Assembly (NCBI GenBank): GCA_002746305.1
Contig: NVWV01000006.1
Location: 1 to 64,000, forward strand
Origin: Bacteroidota bacterium
Lineage (GTDB): Bacteria > Bacteroidota > Bacteroidia > NS11-12g > UBA9320
DNA length: 64,000 nucleotides
Reading direction: 5' to 3'
Numbering within the stretch: position 1 is the stretch's first letter; every line of letters starts with the position of its first letter. The translations under genes and the position numbers were made by a program. The notes beneath the pieces are model-generated. The model was given only the letters and a program-made list of their open reading frames with translations. It was not told where the DNA came from and ran no database searches. This document shows positions 46,554 through 55,960 of this stretch, in pieces.

Positions 46554-48013
46554 TTCTTTGGGTGTATATACTTACGAGTATACACCCCATTAAATACCCC
46601 AATTCCAATTAAAACTAAAACAACACAAAGCGAGTAAGCAAACAGATAATAATTTGAGCTTTCAAAATATTCGTAATTTTTACACAGTTCAGACCTATCT
46701 ATACCCATATATGGGCAATCATGTAAAGCATCAAAAATCCCAAAATAACTAAAGACTAAGAAAAAGAAAAACATCTGAAATGATATTGTAAAAGCTTTAC
46801 TTATAGTAGACTTTACCTTCTTACTAATAATCATAAAAAGGAAAAGGACAATTATAAAAGTTACTAAAAACAAGTTAAGTACTAACTGTACTTCCTCTCC
46901 ATAGTTAGTAGAAATGGCAAAAAGACCATTGATAAGCATAAGTATCATTCCGGTCAAAGCACTTACCAATAAAGACCATCCAAAGTCTGTAATTTTGACA
47001 GAACATATAGTAAACAACAAAAGACTAAGTGATAATGGGAAAGTAATATAGTACAACCAAAAGCTTCCTTTGGTTGTATTCAATGGTCCATTTTTGGTTA
47101 TAATACTGGCATAACAGTCTACAACCTCTTTAAATCTAGAATTATTTTTAATCAGATCAAAGTTCTCTTGGTCGCGTTCCTCTAAATTTCCATTGGCAGC
47201 ATTGTGCATGTAATGAGTTTTTATAATCTCCAGCCCCACTATACTGGGATTATCTAAATCCCCCTCATAAAACGGTGCCACTTTTTTAAAATCTTCAATT
47301 TGTACAAGAACATCATTTAAGTGAATAGTATCCCAACCAGACTTTGCATAGGATCTTAAAGAAGTATCTCCTATATAACTTCCAGAAACTGCATAGTGAA
47401 CATAGCTACGACTAATTATTAAACTGTCAATCCGTTCGTCCATCCGGTAAGTGCCTACAATGATATACCGACTAGTTTGGGTTTCATATCCTTCTTCATC
47501 AACACTAATCTTAAAAGGAACATCTTTATCATAAATTTGGGAAGAAAAGTTTGATTGATAAAAATGAGTATACCCTTTATTCAATACTGGCAAGTCTTTT
47601 ATAAACTTCACTTCATCTATTTGACCTCCTAACTTATGAAGCAATCCAAAATTAACTGCAATTGGAATGGACGTTATTAAAAGAAAAACTGTGAAAAAGG
47701 CAAAAAAGTATCGGTATGGATATTTGTACGGCACCTGATGATGTACCCTCAAAGAATTGAACTTAACCTGTCGGATGCTAAAGAGAATTGCAATAACAAA
47801 CATGGGAAGAATACTGAACTGTGTAATTCCAAAAGAGTAATCCTCTATTTCATGGAAACCTGGCATATCGGCTGTATAATAAGCCCACCCTAAACCATAA
47901 AATAATAGGTATAAGAATGCCAAAAGAGGTAGATATATGTGTAGACCTAGAATCCAAGTCTTAGGGTAATTCTTTGAAATTTGAATATCCCAATTTTTAA
48001 ATTTCATCATCAT
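46550..48013 (-). CDS. Multi-pass membrane protein, probable ABC partner
   Basis: 487 residues starting Met-Met-Met. About eight membrane helices are split three plus five around a polar segment of some 200 residues (about 125-325) rich in charged and aromatic residues, likely outside the inner membrane. I do not recognise the family. The ABC ATPase gene ends two bases upstream, so the two proteins very probably form one complex. The layout, a large extracytoplasmic domain between helices, recalls ABC exporters/mechanotransmitters such as ABC-2 or MacB-type proteins, but no signature of either is clear. Confidence 0.7.
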   Translation of the reverse strand: MMMKFKNWDIQISKNYPKTWILGLHIYLPLLAFLYLLFYGLGWAYYTADMPGFHEIEDYSFGITQFSILPMFVIAILFSIRQVKFNSLRVHHQVPYKYPYRYFFAFFTVFLLITSIPIAVNFGLLHKLGGQIDEVKFIKDLPVLNKGYTHFYQSNFSSQIYDKDVPFKISVDEEGYETQTSRYIIVGTYRMDERIDSLIISRSYVHYAVSGSYIGDTSLRSYAKSGWDTIHLNDVLVQIEDFKKVAPFYEGDLDNPSIVGLEIIKTHYMHNAANGNLEERDQENFDLIKNNSRFKEVVDCYASIITKNGPLNTTKGSFWLYYITFPLSLSLLLFTICSVKITDFGWSLLVSALTGMILMLINGLFAISTNYGEEVQLVLNLFLVTFIIVLFLFMIISKKVKSTISKAFTISFQMFFFFLVFSYFGIFDALHDCPYMGIDRSELCKNYEYFESSNYYLFAYSLCVVLVLIGIGVFNGVYTRKYIHPKN

Positions 48014-48015
48014 AG

Positions 48016-48921
48016 TTAGTTGAAAAATCGTTTGGTTGACTGACTTAAATTTCTGAAGTACTTTAACTCACAATCCGACTTAGTGAGACTAGATAAAAAT
48101 GACGAAACATCATTTTCTGTAGTTACCTGATAGTATGGTCCCACCTTTTTAAACTCTGATGATACCTTCTTAAGAACTGCCTCAACCGTTAATGAATCAT
48201 TATGAATTAGTTGCACTTCATACAAAAATGTAGTCTCCTCTTCAGCTATTGCCTCAAGGCTACCACTATAAACTACTTGTCCCTGTCTTAAAAAAATCAT
48301 TTGATCTGCAACAGATTCTATCTCATGTAGTTGCTGACTACTCAATATTACTGCCAGTGGGTAGTCTTTTTTTGAAAGTAACTCTTTAAGATCTGAAAGA
48401 AACTTCTGTTGTGTATTTATATCTAGATTAGCCAATGGCTCATCTAGGACCAATAACTTGGGGTTACCAATGAGTACTCTCGCCAATTCAAATCTTAGTC
48501 TATATCCCGTCGAAATCTCAGTCCATTTTAGCTTCCTATATTTTTGAAGTCCTAGAAAATCAAGCAACTCATCTAATTCCTTATCAATATCATTGGGAGA
48601 AATTCCTTCCAATGATGCTTTTAGTATTAGGTTTTGTTCCAATGTGCCAAACCAACGTGGGATACGTTGAGGGATAAAACCAATATTATTCTTTAGTTCT
48701 AGCCATTTCGATTTACTATCAATGTTATTTGAAAAGTAGGAATAGTTACCTTCTCCATGACTCTCCCCTGCAACTATATCTAATAGTGTTGTTTTTCCGT
48801 TTCCATTTTCACCTACTACTCCTGTAATACTGCCTGCAGCCAGAGTTAAACTAGGAATAGAAAGTCTAAAATTTGATCGAGGAAAATGTTTTAGTATTCC
48901 TTCAGCTCGAAATAGTTCCAT
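48016..48921 (-). CDS. ABC-type ATP-binding protein with atypical motifs
   Basis: 301 residues. Walker A is GENGNGKTTLL, the Q-loop lies in FIPQRIPRWFG, Walker B with the catalytic glutamate is KLLVLDEPLANLD. The signature reads ISTGY instead of LSGGQ (serine and second glycine kept), and where the switch histidine is expected the sequence is SSQQLHEIE, with glutamine in the usual place. A C-terminal extension of about 75 residues (YEVQLIHNDSLTVEAVLKKV) may be regulatory. ATG start. It pairs with the membrane protein encoded next. Substrate unknown; reduced or altered ATPase use is inferred from the motif changes. Confidence 0.85.
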   Translation of the reverse strand: MELFRAEGILKHFPRSNFRLSIPSLTLAAGSITGVVGENGNGKTTLLDIVAGESHGEGNYSYFSNNIDSKSKWLELKNNIGFIPQRIPRWFGTLEQNLILKASLEGISPNDIDKELDELLDFLGLQKYRKLKWTEISTGYRLRFELARVLIGNPKLLVLDEPLANLDINTQQKFLSDLKELLSKKDYPLAVILSSQQLHEIESVADQMIFLRQGQVVYSGSLEAIAEEETTFLYEVQLIHNDSLTVEAVLKKVSSEFKKVGPYYQVTTENDVSSFLSSLTKSDCELKYFRNLSQSTKRFFN

Positions 48922-49071
48922 AGATTAGTTAATTGAATTCTTGACGAATATATCATTCCACAGACTACAAAAAACTTCACCAAGTTCAGCCTACTAAATT
49001 TTTAGACTAATACTTGAGCACCACTATTCACGAATATGAAACACATGGAAACTTGAATCTGTTACTTCTTC

Positions 49072-50322
49072 TTAAGCCGTTTCCTCATACACTTGAACCA
49101 GTTCTATACAGGTGTTTATGGCAGCTTCCATATCTTGTATGCTCACATACTCATGTTTTCCATGTATTGCCATTTCTCCTGTAAATATATTCGGACACGG
49201 CAACCCCATAAATGATAAACGAGAACCATCGGTTCCTCCTCTTACAAGATCTTGTTTGGGCTCTATTTTAGCACGTTTCATTGCCTCAACAGCGTTTGCT
49301 TCTATATGAGGAAATTTATCTAACATCTCACGCATATTCCTATACTGTTCATTTACTTCTGTTTCATACCTTGCCCCAGGAAATTTTCTAATGGTCTCTT
49401 CAGCTGCATCTATTAATACTTGCTGATTTTTGGCCAGATTCGCTGTATCAAAATCACGTATAAGAAAATCAACACTCGCCGTTTCTAATTCTCCTTTCAA
49501 ATTATAAGGGTGGACAAAACCTTCAGCTCCACTAGTGGTCTCGGGTGAAAAACCCGTAGGAGGTAAATTATCAATAAAATAACTCAATACCTTTACAGCA
49601 TTCACCATTTTCCCTTTGGCATAACCTGGATGAGCACTTATACCATGAAATGTAATCGTCATGGCATTCGCTGAAAAAGTATCTCCTTCCAACGATCCTC
49701 TCGGACCTCCATCCAAGGTATATCCCACATCAGCATTTAACTTTTTCATATCTAGTTTATTCACCCCTCTTCCTACTTCTTCATCTGGAGTAAACAGTAT
49801 GCGAATATCTCCGTGCTGTATACCTGGCTTATTTATTAGTTCCTCAGCTAACTGCATTATTATAGCAACACCAGCCTTATCGTCTGCTCCTAAAAGTGTA
49901 GTACCGCTTGCTGTGATTATATCATCCCCTATACGTTGAGAAAGATACTTATGTTGGCTGGTTGTAATCACCTGAGTGGTATCATCTGGTAATACAATAT
50001 CTTGTCCTTGATAATTTGGATGAAGAATGGGCTTTACTTCTGTGCCACTGCAATCAGGTGCCGTATCCACATGAGAACAAAAACATACTGTTTCAATTCC
50101 AGATTTAGCTGAAGTAGATGGCACCGTACCAAATACATAGCCCCATTCATCCATATAAGCATCTTTAACTCCTATAGTCAGTAATTCTTCGACCAAAATC
50201 TTGCTGAGGTCTTTTTGCTTTTCTGTACTCGGGAAAGTTGTACTTATAGGATCACTTTGCGTATCTATTTGTACATACCTCATAAATCTTTCGGATACCC
50301 TTCTTGCTAAATCAGTCATCAT
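49072..50322 (-). CDS. pepT: Peptidase T (tripeptide aminopeptidase)
   Basis: 416 residues of the M20 metallopeptidase family. Zinc ligands are visible in CFCSHVDTAPD and LLGADDKAGVAIIM, with the catalytic glutamate in FTPDEEVGRG, then GYTLDGG, the dimerisation-domain histidine in HGISAHPGYAKGK, and the last ligand in IFTGEMAIHGKHEYVS. It removes the N-terminal residue of tripeptides in the cytosol. The frame starts with two ATG codons; either could serve. It is transcribed alone, on the same strand as apbE and the nqr genes. Confidence 0.95.
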   Translation of the reverse strand: MMTDLARRVSERFMRYVQIDTQSDPISTTFPSTEKQKDLSKILVEELLTIGVKDAYMDEWGYVFGTVPSTSAKSGIETVCFCSHVDTAPDCSGTEVKPILHPNYQGQDIVLPDDTTQVITTSQHKYLSQRIGDDIITASGTTLLGADDKAGVAIIMQLAEELINKPGIQHGDIRILFTPDEEVGRGVNKLDMKKLNADVGYTLDGGPRGSLEGDTFSANAMTITFHGISAHPGYAKGKMVNAVKVLSYFIDNLPPTGFSPETTSGAEGFVHPYNLKGELETASVDFLIRDFDTANLAKNQQVLIDAAEETIRKFPGARYETEVNEQYRNMREMLDKFPHIEANAVEAMKRAKIEPKQDLVRGGTDGSRLSFMGLPCPNIFTGEMAIHGKHEYVSIQDMEAAINTCIELVQVYEETA

Positions 50323-50376
50323 TTAAAATAATGAACGCAAGTTAGATTTAATACAGAAAAAAGAAAATTTGGGAGT

Positions 50377-51405
50377 CTATTCTACAAAAACACCTTTGAG
50401 TTCACCTTCTTCTTCATAAATAAAGTAGGCTGAAAGGCTCTTATTTTGTTCAATAATTTTAGTGGACTCTTCAAGACCCATTACCATACATGCAGTTGCA
50501 TACGCATCAGCAACGGCACAATAGTCGTGAAGGACACTTGCACTCTTTAAATTTGAAATAATGGGTTTCCCATTTCTTGGATCTAACGTGTGACCAATTA
50601 ACCTACCATCGACTACATAAAAATTCTGATAGTTTCCACTTGTTGCTAATGACACATTTTCCAATTCAAGTATCTTAAAGAAGTCATCTGGTCTGGCTTG
50701 CAGTAAAGGCACATTGATACCTACTTGCCATGATTTCCCCTCAGCATTACTCCCCTTTACTCTTAATTCTCCACCAACCTCCACCATAAAATCAACAGCT
50801 CCTTTTTCTATTAGGTAATCAGCAATTATATCCACCAAATATCCCTTAGCAATGGCATTAAAATTCAACTGTACCAATGAATCTAGTTTATATGGATATC
50901 CTTCTTCATCAAATTGTACATTTTGCATACCTTGATGCTTCAATAACTCATACACTTGAGCTTCATCCATCACAACACCCTCTCTCTTTGCTTCATCATA
51001 CAATTGGAACAATTGTGCTGCACTTGGGTCAAATGCTCCTCCCGTTTCATTGGCAATGGTCTTAGATAGGCTCACCATCTCCACAAGATGCTGCATATCA
51101 TTTTCAAAGTGCTTCGCCTCTTCTGGGTTATCCCAAATCTCATTGGAGTTTGTATTGTAACACGTAATCAAAGAATTTTTCTGGTAGGTAGATAAACCAT
51201 GATTAACAGCATAAACAATTGAATCTATTTTTTGCAACATACTATCAATCTCATTCCCAAGATATGTAATATGATAAGTAGTACCTAGAGCATTACCCGC
51301 CACCTTATTCTGGTGAGCCCCATTTTCCGTCTTGCAACCTGCTATTACAACTAAAACAAAAAAAAGGCAGATCACTCTGCCTTTCCAATTATTATTAAAA
51401 TTCAT
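50377..51405 (-). CDS. apbE: FAD:protein FMN transferase (ApbE)
   Basis: 342 residues. The lipoprotein signal (ICLFFVLVVIAGC, cysteine 24) places it on the periplasmic face. Family motifs: HGLSTYQKNSLI, GAFDPSAAQLFQLY, FNAIAKGYLVD, VEVGGELRVKG and GHTLDPRNGKPI. ApbE attaches FMN through a phosphoester to threonines in SGAT motifs of NqrB and NqrC, both encoded just upstream. The ATG is 17 bases after nqrF. A terminator-like hairpin with eight T overlaps codons 8-16. A GTG at codon 11 lies in its loop and would give a shorter signal peptide. Confidence 0.95.
   Translation of the reverse strand: MNFNNNWKGRVICLFFVLVVIAGCKTENGAHQNKVAGNALGTTYHITYLGNEIDSMLQKIDSIVYAVNHGLSTYQKNSLITCYNTNSNEIWDNPEEAKHFENDMQHLVEMVSLSKTIANETGGAFDPSAAQLFQLYDEAKREGVVMDEAQVYELLKHQGMQNVQFDEEGYPYKLDSLVQLNFNAIAKGYLVDIIADYLIEKGAVDFMVEVGGELRVKGSNAEGKSWQVGINVPLLQARPDDFFKILELENVSLATSGNYQNFYVVDGRLIGHTLDPRNGKPIISNLKSASVLHDYCAVADAYATACMVMGLEESTKIIEQNKSLSAYFIYEEEGELKGVFVE
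51358..51384 (-). terminator. Terminator-like hairpin inside the 5' end of apbE
   Basis: Arms 51363-51371 and 51376-51384 (AAAGGCAGA and TCTGCCTTT) form a 9-bp stem with a 4-base loop, followed on the minus strand by eight T. Located 39-65 bases past the nqrF stop, it has every mark of an intrinsic terminator for nqrABCDEF, yet it lies in the apbE signal-peptide codons. Confidence 0.65.
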
Positions 51406-51422
51406 TTGAATTATAGTCTTAT

Positions 51423-52745
51423 CTATCCTCCAAAATCATCAAATGCAACATTCTCTGGTGGTACACCCCAATCATCACACATTTTAAGAACCGCCTGGTT
51501 CATCAATGGAGGTCCACAAAAATAAAATTCAATATCTTCTGGAGCCTCGTGCTTGTTTAAATATTCATCAATTACAGCTTGGTGTACAAAACCACTAAAG
51601 CCATCTCCTTCATCATCATTCACATCTTTCTTTGTCACCCAGTTATCTTCTGGCACAGCATCTGAAAGCACTATAAAAAACTTAAAGTTAGGAAATTCAG
51701 AAGCTATCTTATTGAAGTGATCCAAGTAGAATAGTTCTCTTTTACTACGTCCACCATACCAATATGTCACTTTTCTACCTGTTTTCAAAGTATGAAATAA
51801 GTGAAACAAGTGCGAACGCATCGGAGCCATACCGGCCCCCCCACCTATGTAAAGCATTTCCGCTTCTGTTTCCTTAATAAAGAACTCACCATAAGGTCCA
51901 GAAATTGTAACCTTGTCTCCTGGCTTACATCCAAATACATAAGAAGAACAAATACCTGGATTCACATCCATCCACTTGTTATTCTTTCTATCCCAAGGTG
52001 GAGTAGCAATCCGTATATTAAGCATTACTATGTTGCCTTCCGCTGGGTGATTTGCCATAGAGTATGCTCTAAATATTAGTTCATCATTGTTCATCTTAAG
52101 ATCCCAAAGACCATATTTATCCCACTCAGACTTAAAATCCATTGGATCTCTGCCCAGTTCTACAAGCTCAGGATGAGCAGTAATATCTATTTTGCTAAAG
52201 TCAACCTCTATTGGAGGAACATCAATTTGAACATATCCACCAGCTTCGAAATCTAATGTTTCACCATCTGGAAGCTTTACAATAAACTCTTTAATGAAGG
52301 ATGCAACATTATAATTGGAAACAACTTCACATTCCCATTTCTTGATACCAAATACCTCTTCAGGTACTTCCACTATCATATTCTCTTTGACCTTAACTTG
52401 ACAAGCAAGTCTCCAATTATCCTTTTGTTCGCTTCTTTTGATATGACCAGTTTCCGTAGGAAGTATATCTCCTCCACCTTCATGAACTTGACACTTACAC
52501 ATGGCACAAGTACCACCTCCACCACAAGCAGATGGTAAGAAAAGGTTAGCTTGTTGCAGAGCACCTAATAGTGTTCCACCTGCTTCTACTTCTACTTCTC
52601 TTTCTCCGTTTATAGTCAACTTTACTGCTCCAGAATTAACCAATCTTTTAGCAGCAACTACAAGCATAGTTACCAATAAAACAATGATAAGTGTAAATAT
52701 TATCGCAGATAGAATAATTACTGTTGGGTTTACTAATAAAAACAT
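51423..52745 (-). CDS. nqrF: Na+-NQR subunit F (NADH dehydrogenase, FAD and 2Fe-2S)
   Basis: 440 residues. One N-terminal membrane helix ([20 protein letters not shown]) precedes a plant-ferredoxin-type domain with iron-sulfur ligands in [14 protein letters not shown] and RLACQVKV. Then comes a ferredoxin-reductase module: FAD site [20 protein letters not shown]-binding [19 protein letters not shown], and [13 protein letters not shown] near the end. NADH enters the sodium pump here. It is a little longer than the roughly 410 residues I recall for Vibrio. The last gene of the nqrA-F run, 12 bases after nqrE. Confidence 0.97.
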   Translation of the reverse strand: MFLLVNPTVIILSAIIFTLIIVLLVTMLVVAAKRLVNSGAVKLTINGEREVEVEAGGTLLGALQQANLFLPSACGGGGTCAMCKCQVHEGGGDILPTETGHIKRSEQKDNWRLACQVKVKENMIVEVPEEVFGIKKWECEVVSNYNVASFIKEFIVKLPDGETLDFEAGGYVQIDVPPIEVDFSKIDITAHPELVELGRDPMDFKSEWDKYGLWDLKMNNDELIFRAYSMANHPAEGNIVMLNIRIATPPWDRKNNKWMDVNPGICSSYVFGCKPGDKVTISGPYGEFFIKETEAEMLYIGGGAGMAPMRSHLFHLFHTLKTGRKVTYWYGGRSKRELFYLDHFNKIASEFPNFKFFIVLSDAVPEDNWVTKKDVNDDEGDGFSGFVHQAVIDEYLNKHEAPEDIEFYFCGPPLMNQAVLKMCDDWGVPPENVAFDDFGG

Positions 52746-52757
52746 CTTTATATCGTA

Positions 52758-53378
52758 TTAAAATGGTAGTTTAAATCCTTGAAAACTCATAAATCCGAAA
52801 GCCATAAGCCCCACGATTATAAATGTAATTCCTAATCCTCTCAATGGCTTTGGCACATCACTGTAGGCCATCTTTTCACGAATAGCTGCGAGTGAGACTA
52901 CGGCTAGAAACCATCCAATTCCTGAACCCAATCCAAAGGTAGTAGCTTCTGCCAAATCATACCCTCTAGTGGGTAAGAATAACGCTGCACCTAGAATAGA
53001 ACAATTCACGGCAATCAACGGCAAGAAAATACCTAACGAGTTATAAAGTGATGGAGAGAATTTCTCTATCACCATTTCTATTAGCTGAACAAAGGCTGCT
53101 ACAATAGCAATAAATACAATAAATTTAAGAACCTCGAGATCTACATTCGCGAACTCAGGACTAAGCCAAGTAAGTGCACCTTCTTTTAAAAGCTTGTTAT
53201 AAGCCAACCAGTTAAGAGGTACAGTTATAGCTAGTACAAAGATTACTGCAGCTCCTAAACCTGCGGCAGTCTTGTATTTTTTGGATACTGCCAAGTATGA
53301 ACACATACCTAAGAAGTAAGCAAAAATCATATTATCGATAAAAATCGATCTAACAAATATGTTTAATAAATTTTCCAT
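52758..53378 (-). CDS. nqrE: Na+-NQR subunit E
   Basis: 206 residues, six membrane helices. The two conserved half-repeat cysteines are present: [13 protein letters not shown] and [19 protein letters not shown]; together with two from NqrD they hold an iron centre within the membrane. Other family blocks are [20 protein letters not shown] at the start and [23 protein letters not shown] start, 25 bases after nqrD. Confidence 0.97.
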   Translation of the reverse strand: MENLLNIFVRSIFIDNMIFAYFLGMCSYLAVSKKYKTAAGLGAAVIFVLAITVPLNWLAYNKLLKEGALTWLSPEFANVDLEVLKFIVFIAIVAAFVQLIEMVIEKFSPSLYNSLGIFLPLIAVNCSILGAALFLPTRGYDLAEATTFGLGSGIGWFLAVVSLAAIREKMAYSDVPKPLRGLGITFIIVGLMAFGFMSFQGFKLPF

Positions 53379-53403
53379 TTTTCTATTTCTAAAATGTTGA
53401 AGT

Positions 53404-54045
53404 TTAATCCTCTACGTAACCGCTTTTTGCCCTTAATATCCAAATAATTAAACCTAAGATAATACATGCCGCGGCTGGAGTAGCAAAGAATCCATTACCT
53501 ATATATGAGTCTGGCAATACCTGTTGTCCAAATAATTTACCTGCACCGAATAACTCTCTTACAAACGCAATTGCAATAATTATCCATCCATAACCTACTG
53601 CATTACCCACACCGTCAAGAAACGAATCCCAAGGTTTGTTACCCATGGCAAATGCCTCAAGTCTACCCATAACGATACAATTGGTAATAATCAGTCCCAC
53701 AAATACAGATAGAGCTTTAGACTGTTCATAAGCATATGCCCGAAGAACTTGGTCTACTACTGCAACCAAGGATGCAACAACTACCAATTGAACAATTATT
53801 CTAATTCGATTGGGAATGGTATTTCTCATCGCAGAGATAAGTACATTGGCTAATACCAATACAAAAAACACTGCCAATGCCATAATCACTGTACCTTCTA
53901 ATGCGATGGTTACAGCTAATGCAGAACAGATACCTAAAACTTGAATTGTAATCGGATTATCCGTATCCATTGGATTACTTACAAGCTGCTTTCTCTTTTT
54001 TGATAAAAGAGGTTCTGATACTTTCTTTTCTATATTATCGCTCAT
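53404..54045 (-). CDS. nqrD: Na+-NQR subunit D
   Basis: 213 residues, about six membrane helices after a cytosolic basic N-terminus. Conserved cysteines are in [12 protein letters not shown] and [20 protein letters not shown], symmetry partners of those in Nqr[21 protein letters not shown] is another family block. The ATG overlaps the nqrC stop by one base (TAATG), so translation is coupled. Confidence 0.97.
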   Translation of the reverse strand: MSDNIEKKVSEPLLSKKRKQLVSNPMDTDNPITIQVLGICSALAVTIALEGTVIMALAVFFVLVLANVLISAMRNTIPNRIRIIVQLVVVASLVAVVDQVLRAYAYEQSKALSVFVGLIITNCIVMGRLEAFAMGNKPWDSFLDGVGNAVGYGWIIIAIAFVRELFGAGKLFGQQVLPDSYIGNGFFATPAAACIILGLIIWILRAKSGYVED

Positions 54046-54788
54046 TACTTCTTCTTTTTACTCATTAAATAAGGTTTGTATAATGTTAAATACGCATCCA
54101 ACATGTCGTTTACTCCCATGGCAGTAATAGTTGCTCCACTCAAACCATCTACTTTATTGGTAGAAGAAGTAAAATCATTTCCTTCCCCTTTTTGGAAGTC
54201 AGGAGCATTAATACCGTTGACTTCATAAGACAACTTCTTTCCGGCAAAACGAGACTGAACCTCTGGGTCTGTTATTCTTGCTCCTAAACCTGGCGTTTCT
54301 GCCTTGTGGTCAAACACTATACCTTCAATAGTCTCCAAATCTCCGTCTATAGCTACATATGCCCATACATTATCCCATAGCCCATTTCCATAAGTTGGCA
54401 AAACGTAAGACTCAACCTCAGATGGGTTATCTTTTTTACCTACAACATAGACGGGTAAGGCTCTTGTTGATGCATCTTCCTTTTTGTATTCTTTATATAC
54501 CGAAAGTTTAGCCTCATCAGCATCTACCTTTTCTCCAGAAGAATTAATTATCTCAACTTTTACAATCTTGTTGTATAGCTCAGTAACCTCCGGACCAGAT
54601 AGTCCTTCTAAACCATCAGCACCCAATCCCGCTTTTAGGATAAACTGTTGCTTTTCTAAAAGCATTGCTGCCTTCTGAAGATCTTTAAGACCTTCAGAAA
54701 CAAATGCTAATAGTGTTCCACATACAAGAGTTAGCATAATAGCATACCCAAATATGTAACCGTTTGAATTCTTATTGAACTTTGACAC
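54045..54788 (-). CDS. nqrC: Na+-NQR subunit C (covalent FMN)
   Basis: 247 residues. One N-terminal membrane helix (GYIFGYAIMLTLVCGTLLAF) and a periplasmic FMN-binding domain. The flavinylation motif DGLSGATITAMG is at about 214-225, with the SGAT threonine near residue 220 as the ApbE target. GLWDNVWAYVAIDGDLETIE and HKAETPGLGARITDPEVQSR are family blocks. The start is GTG, placed 17 bases inside the end of nqrB, so the two frames overlap. Confidence 0.96.
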   Translation of the reverse strand: MSKFNKNSNGYIFGYAIMLTLVCGTLLAFVSEGLKDLQKAAMLLEKQQFILKAGLGADGLEGLSGPEVTELYNKIVKVEIINSSGEKVDADEAKLSVYKEYKKEDASTRALPVYVVGKKDNPSEVESYVLPTYGNGLWDNVWAYVAIDGDLETIEGIVFDHKAETPGLGARITDPEVQSRFAGKKLSYEVNGINAPDFQKGEGNDFTSSTNKVDGLSGATITAMGVNDMLDAYLTLYKPYLMSKKKK

Positions 54789-55959
54789 GTTTTAATCTTG
54801 TTTTAATGTTAGACTGAACTACATAATAATCTATTAATGGAGCAAATACATTCATAAGAAGTATTGCCATCATTATACCTTCTGGATATCCAGGATTGAA
54901 TACTCTAATTAGTACTGTAAGTACTCCTATTAAAAAACCGTAGATCCATTTACCTCTTCCTGTCTGAGCAGCAGATACTGGATCCGTTGCCATAAACACG
55001 GCACCAAACATAAATCCACCAATAATCAAATGATAATATGCAGGCATTTCTGTCCATGCATTGCCATTCCCCGCTATATCCATTATCCATCCCATAAATA
55101 GGCCTCCTAATATGGTACTCAACATGATTTTCCAGCTACCAATACCTGCTGCTATCAGAATAACGGCACCTATTAAAATTGCGACAACTGAAGTCTCGCC
55201 TATAGAACCAGGTACGGTTCCTATAATACTATCCATCATACTGGTTTTCCAAGAGAACAGGTTCTCACTCCATCCTTCACTTTTAGCAGAAGCACTGGCA
55301 ATATTACCAAGAGTAGTTGCTCCCGAATATGAATCTACAGTAGCAACACCATCTGCAATTGGAGTCCAGCATTCCTCTCCACTCATTTTTGGAGTATATC
55401 CTATATACAAAAACATTCGTGCTGTAAGTGCAGGATTCAATAAATTCATTCCTGTACCTCCAAACACTTCTTTACCTATAATAACAGCAAATGCTGTCGC
55501 TACACCTACCATCCAAAGAGGCACATCAGCTGGCATTACCATCGGTATTAAAAGTCCTGAAACTAAGAAGCCTTCATTCACTGGGTGACCTCTAAACTGA
55601 GCGAATGCCATTTCAATCCCCAGACCAACTCCGTAGGATACCAGAATTATAGGCAATGTATGTATAAGCCCAATTAAGAAATTATCCATTAAAGAAGCAT
55701 CAACTCCTGTCGCTTTGTGAAATTGGAATCCTAAGTTCCACATTCCAAATAACAACGCCGGTATCAACGCTATTACCACGATAAACATAGTTCGTTTAAG
55801 ATCTATGCCATCTCGAATATGTGCTCCGTTCTTTGTAGTATGGTTTGGAACGAATAGAAAAGTTTCTAATGCATCAAATGAAGAATGCAACATACTTAAC
55901 TTACCTCCTTCTGAGAAGTGAGGTTTTAATTTATCAACTTGATCTCTTAAAAATTTCAT
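54772..55959 (-). CDS. nqrB: Na+-NQR subunit B (covalent FMN, quinone side)
   Basis: 395 residues, the main membrane subunit with about ten helices. Family blocks: GAHIRDGIDLKRTMFIVVIA, FRGHPVNEGFLVSGLLIPM, GKEVFGGTGMNLLNPALTAR and the flavinylation motif DSYSGATTLG with its SGAT threonine near residue 215. GFMFGAVFMATDPVSAAQTG and GYPEGIMMAILLMNVFAPLI close the protein. It carries sodium and reduces ubiquinone or menaquinone. ATG start one base after the nqrA stop. Confidence 0.97.
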   Translation of the reverse strand: MKFLRDQVDKLKPHFSEGGKLSMLHSSFDALETFLFVPNHTTKNGAHIRDGIDLKRTMFIVVIALIPALLFGMWNLGFQFHKATGVDASLMDNFLIGLIHTLPIILVSYGVGLGIEMAFAQFRGHPVNEGFLVSGLLIPMVMPADVPLWMVGVATAFAVIIGKEVFGGTGMNLLNPALTARMFLYIGYTPKMSGEECWTPIADGVATVDSYSGATTLGNIASASAKSEGWSENLFSWKTSMMDSIIGTVPGSIGETSVVAILIGAVILIAAGIGSWKIMLSTILGGLFMGWIMDIAGNGNAWTEMPAYYHLIIGGFMFGAVFMATDPVSAAQTGRGKWIYGFLIGVLTVLIRVFNPGYPEGIMMAILLMNVFAPLIDYYVVQSNIKTRLKRVKVQ

Positions 55960-55960
55960 A

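Noticed and set aside
55061..55588. 175-codon plus-strand frame opposite nqrB
   Set aside because: Antisense shadow of a conserved membrane protein; proline/isoleucine-rich translation is what complementing glycine/aspartate codons produces.
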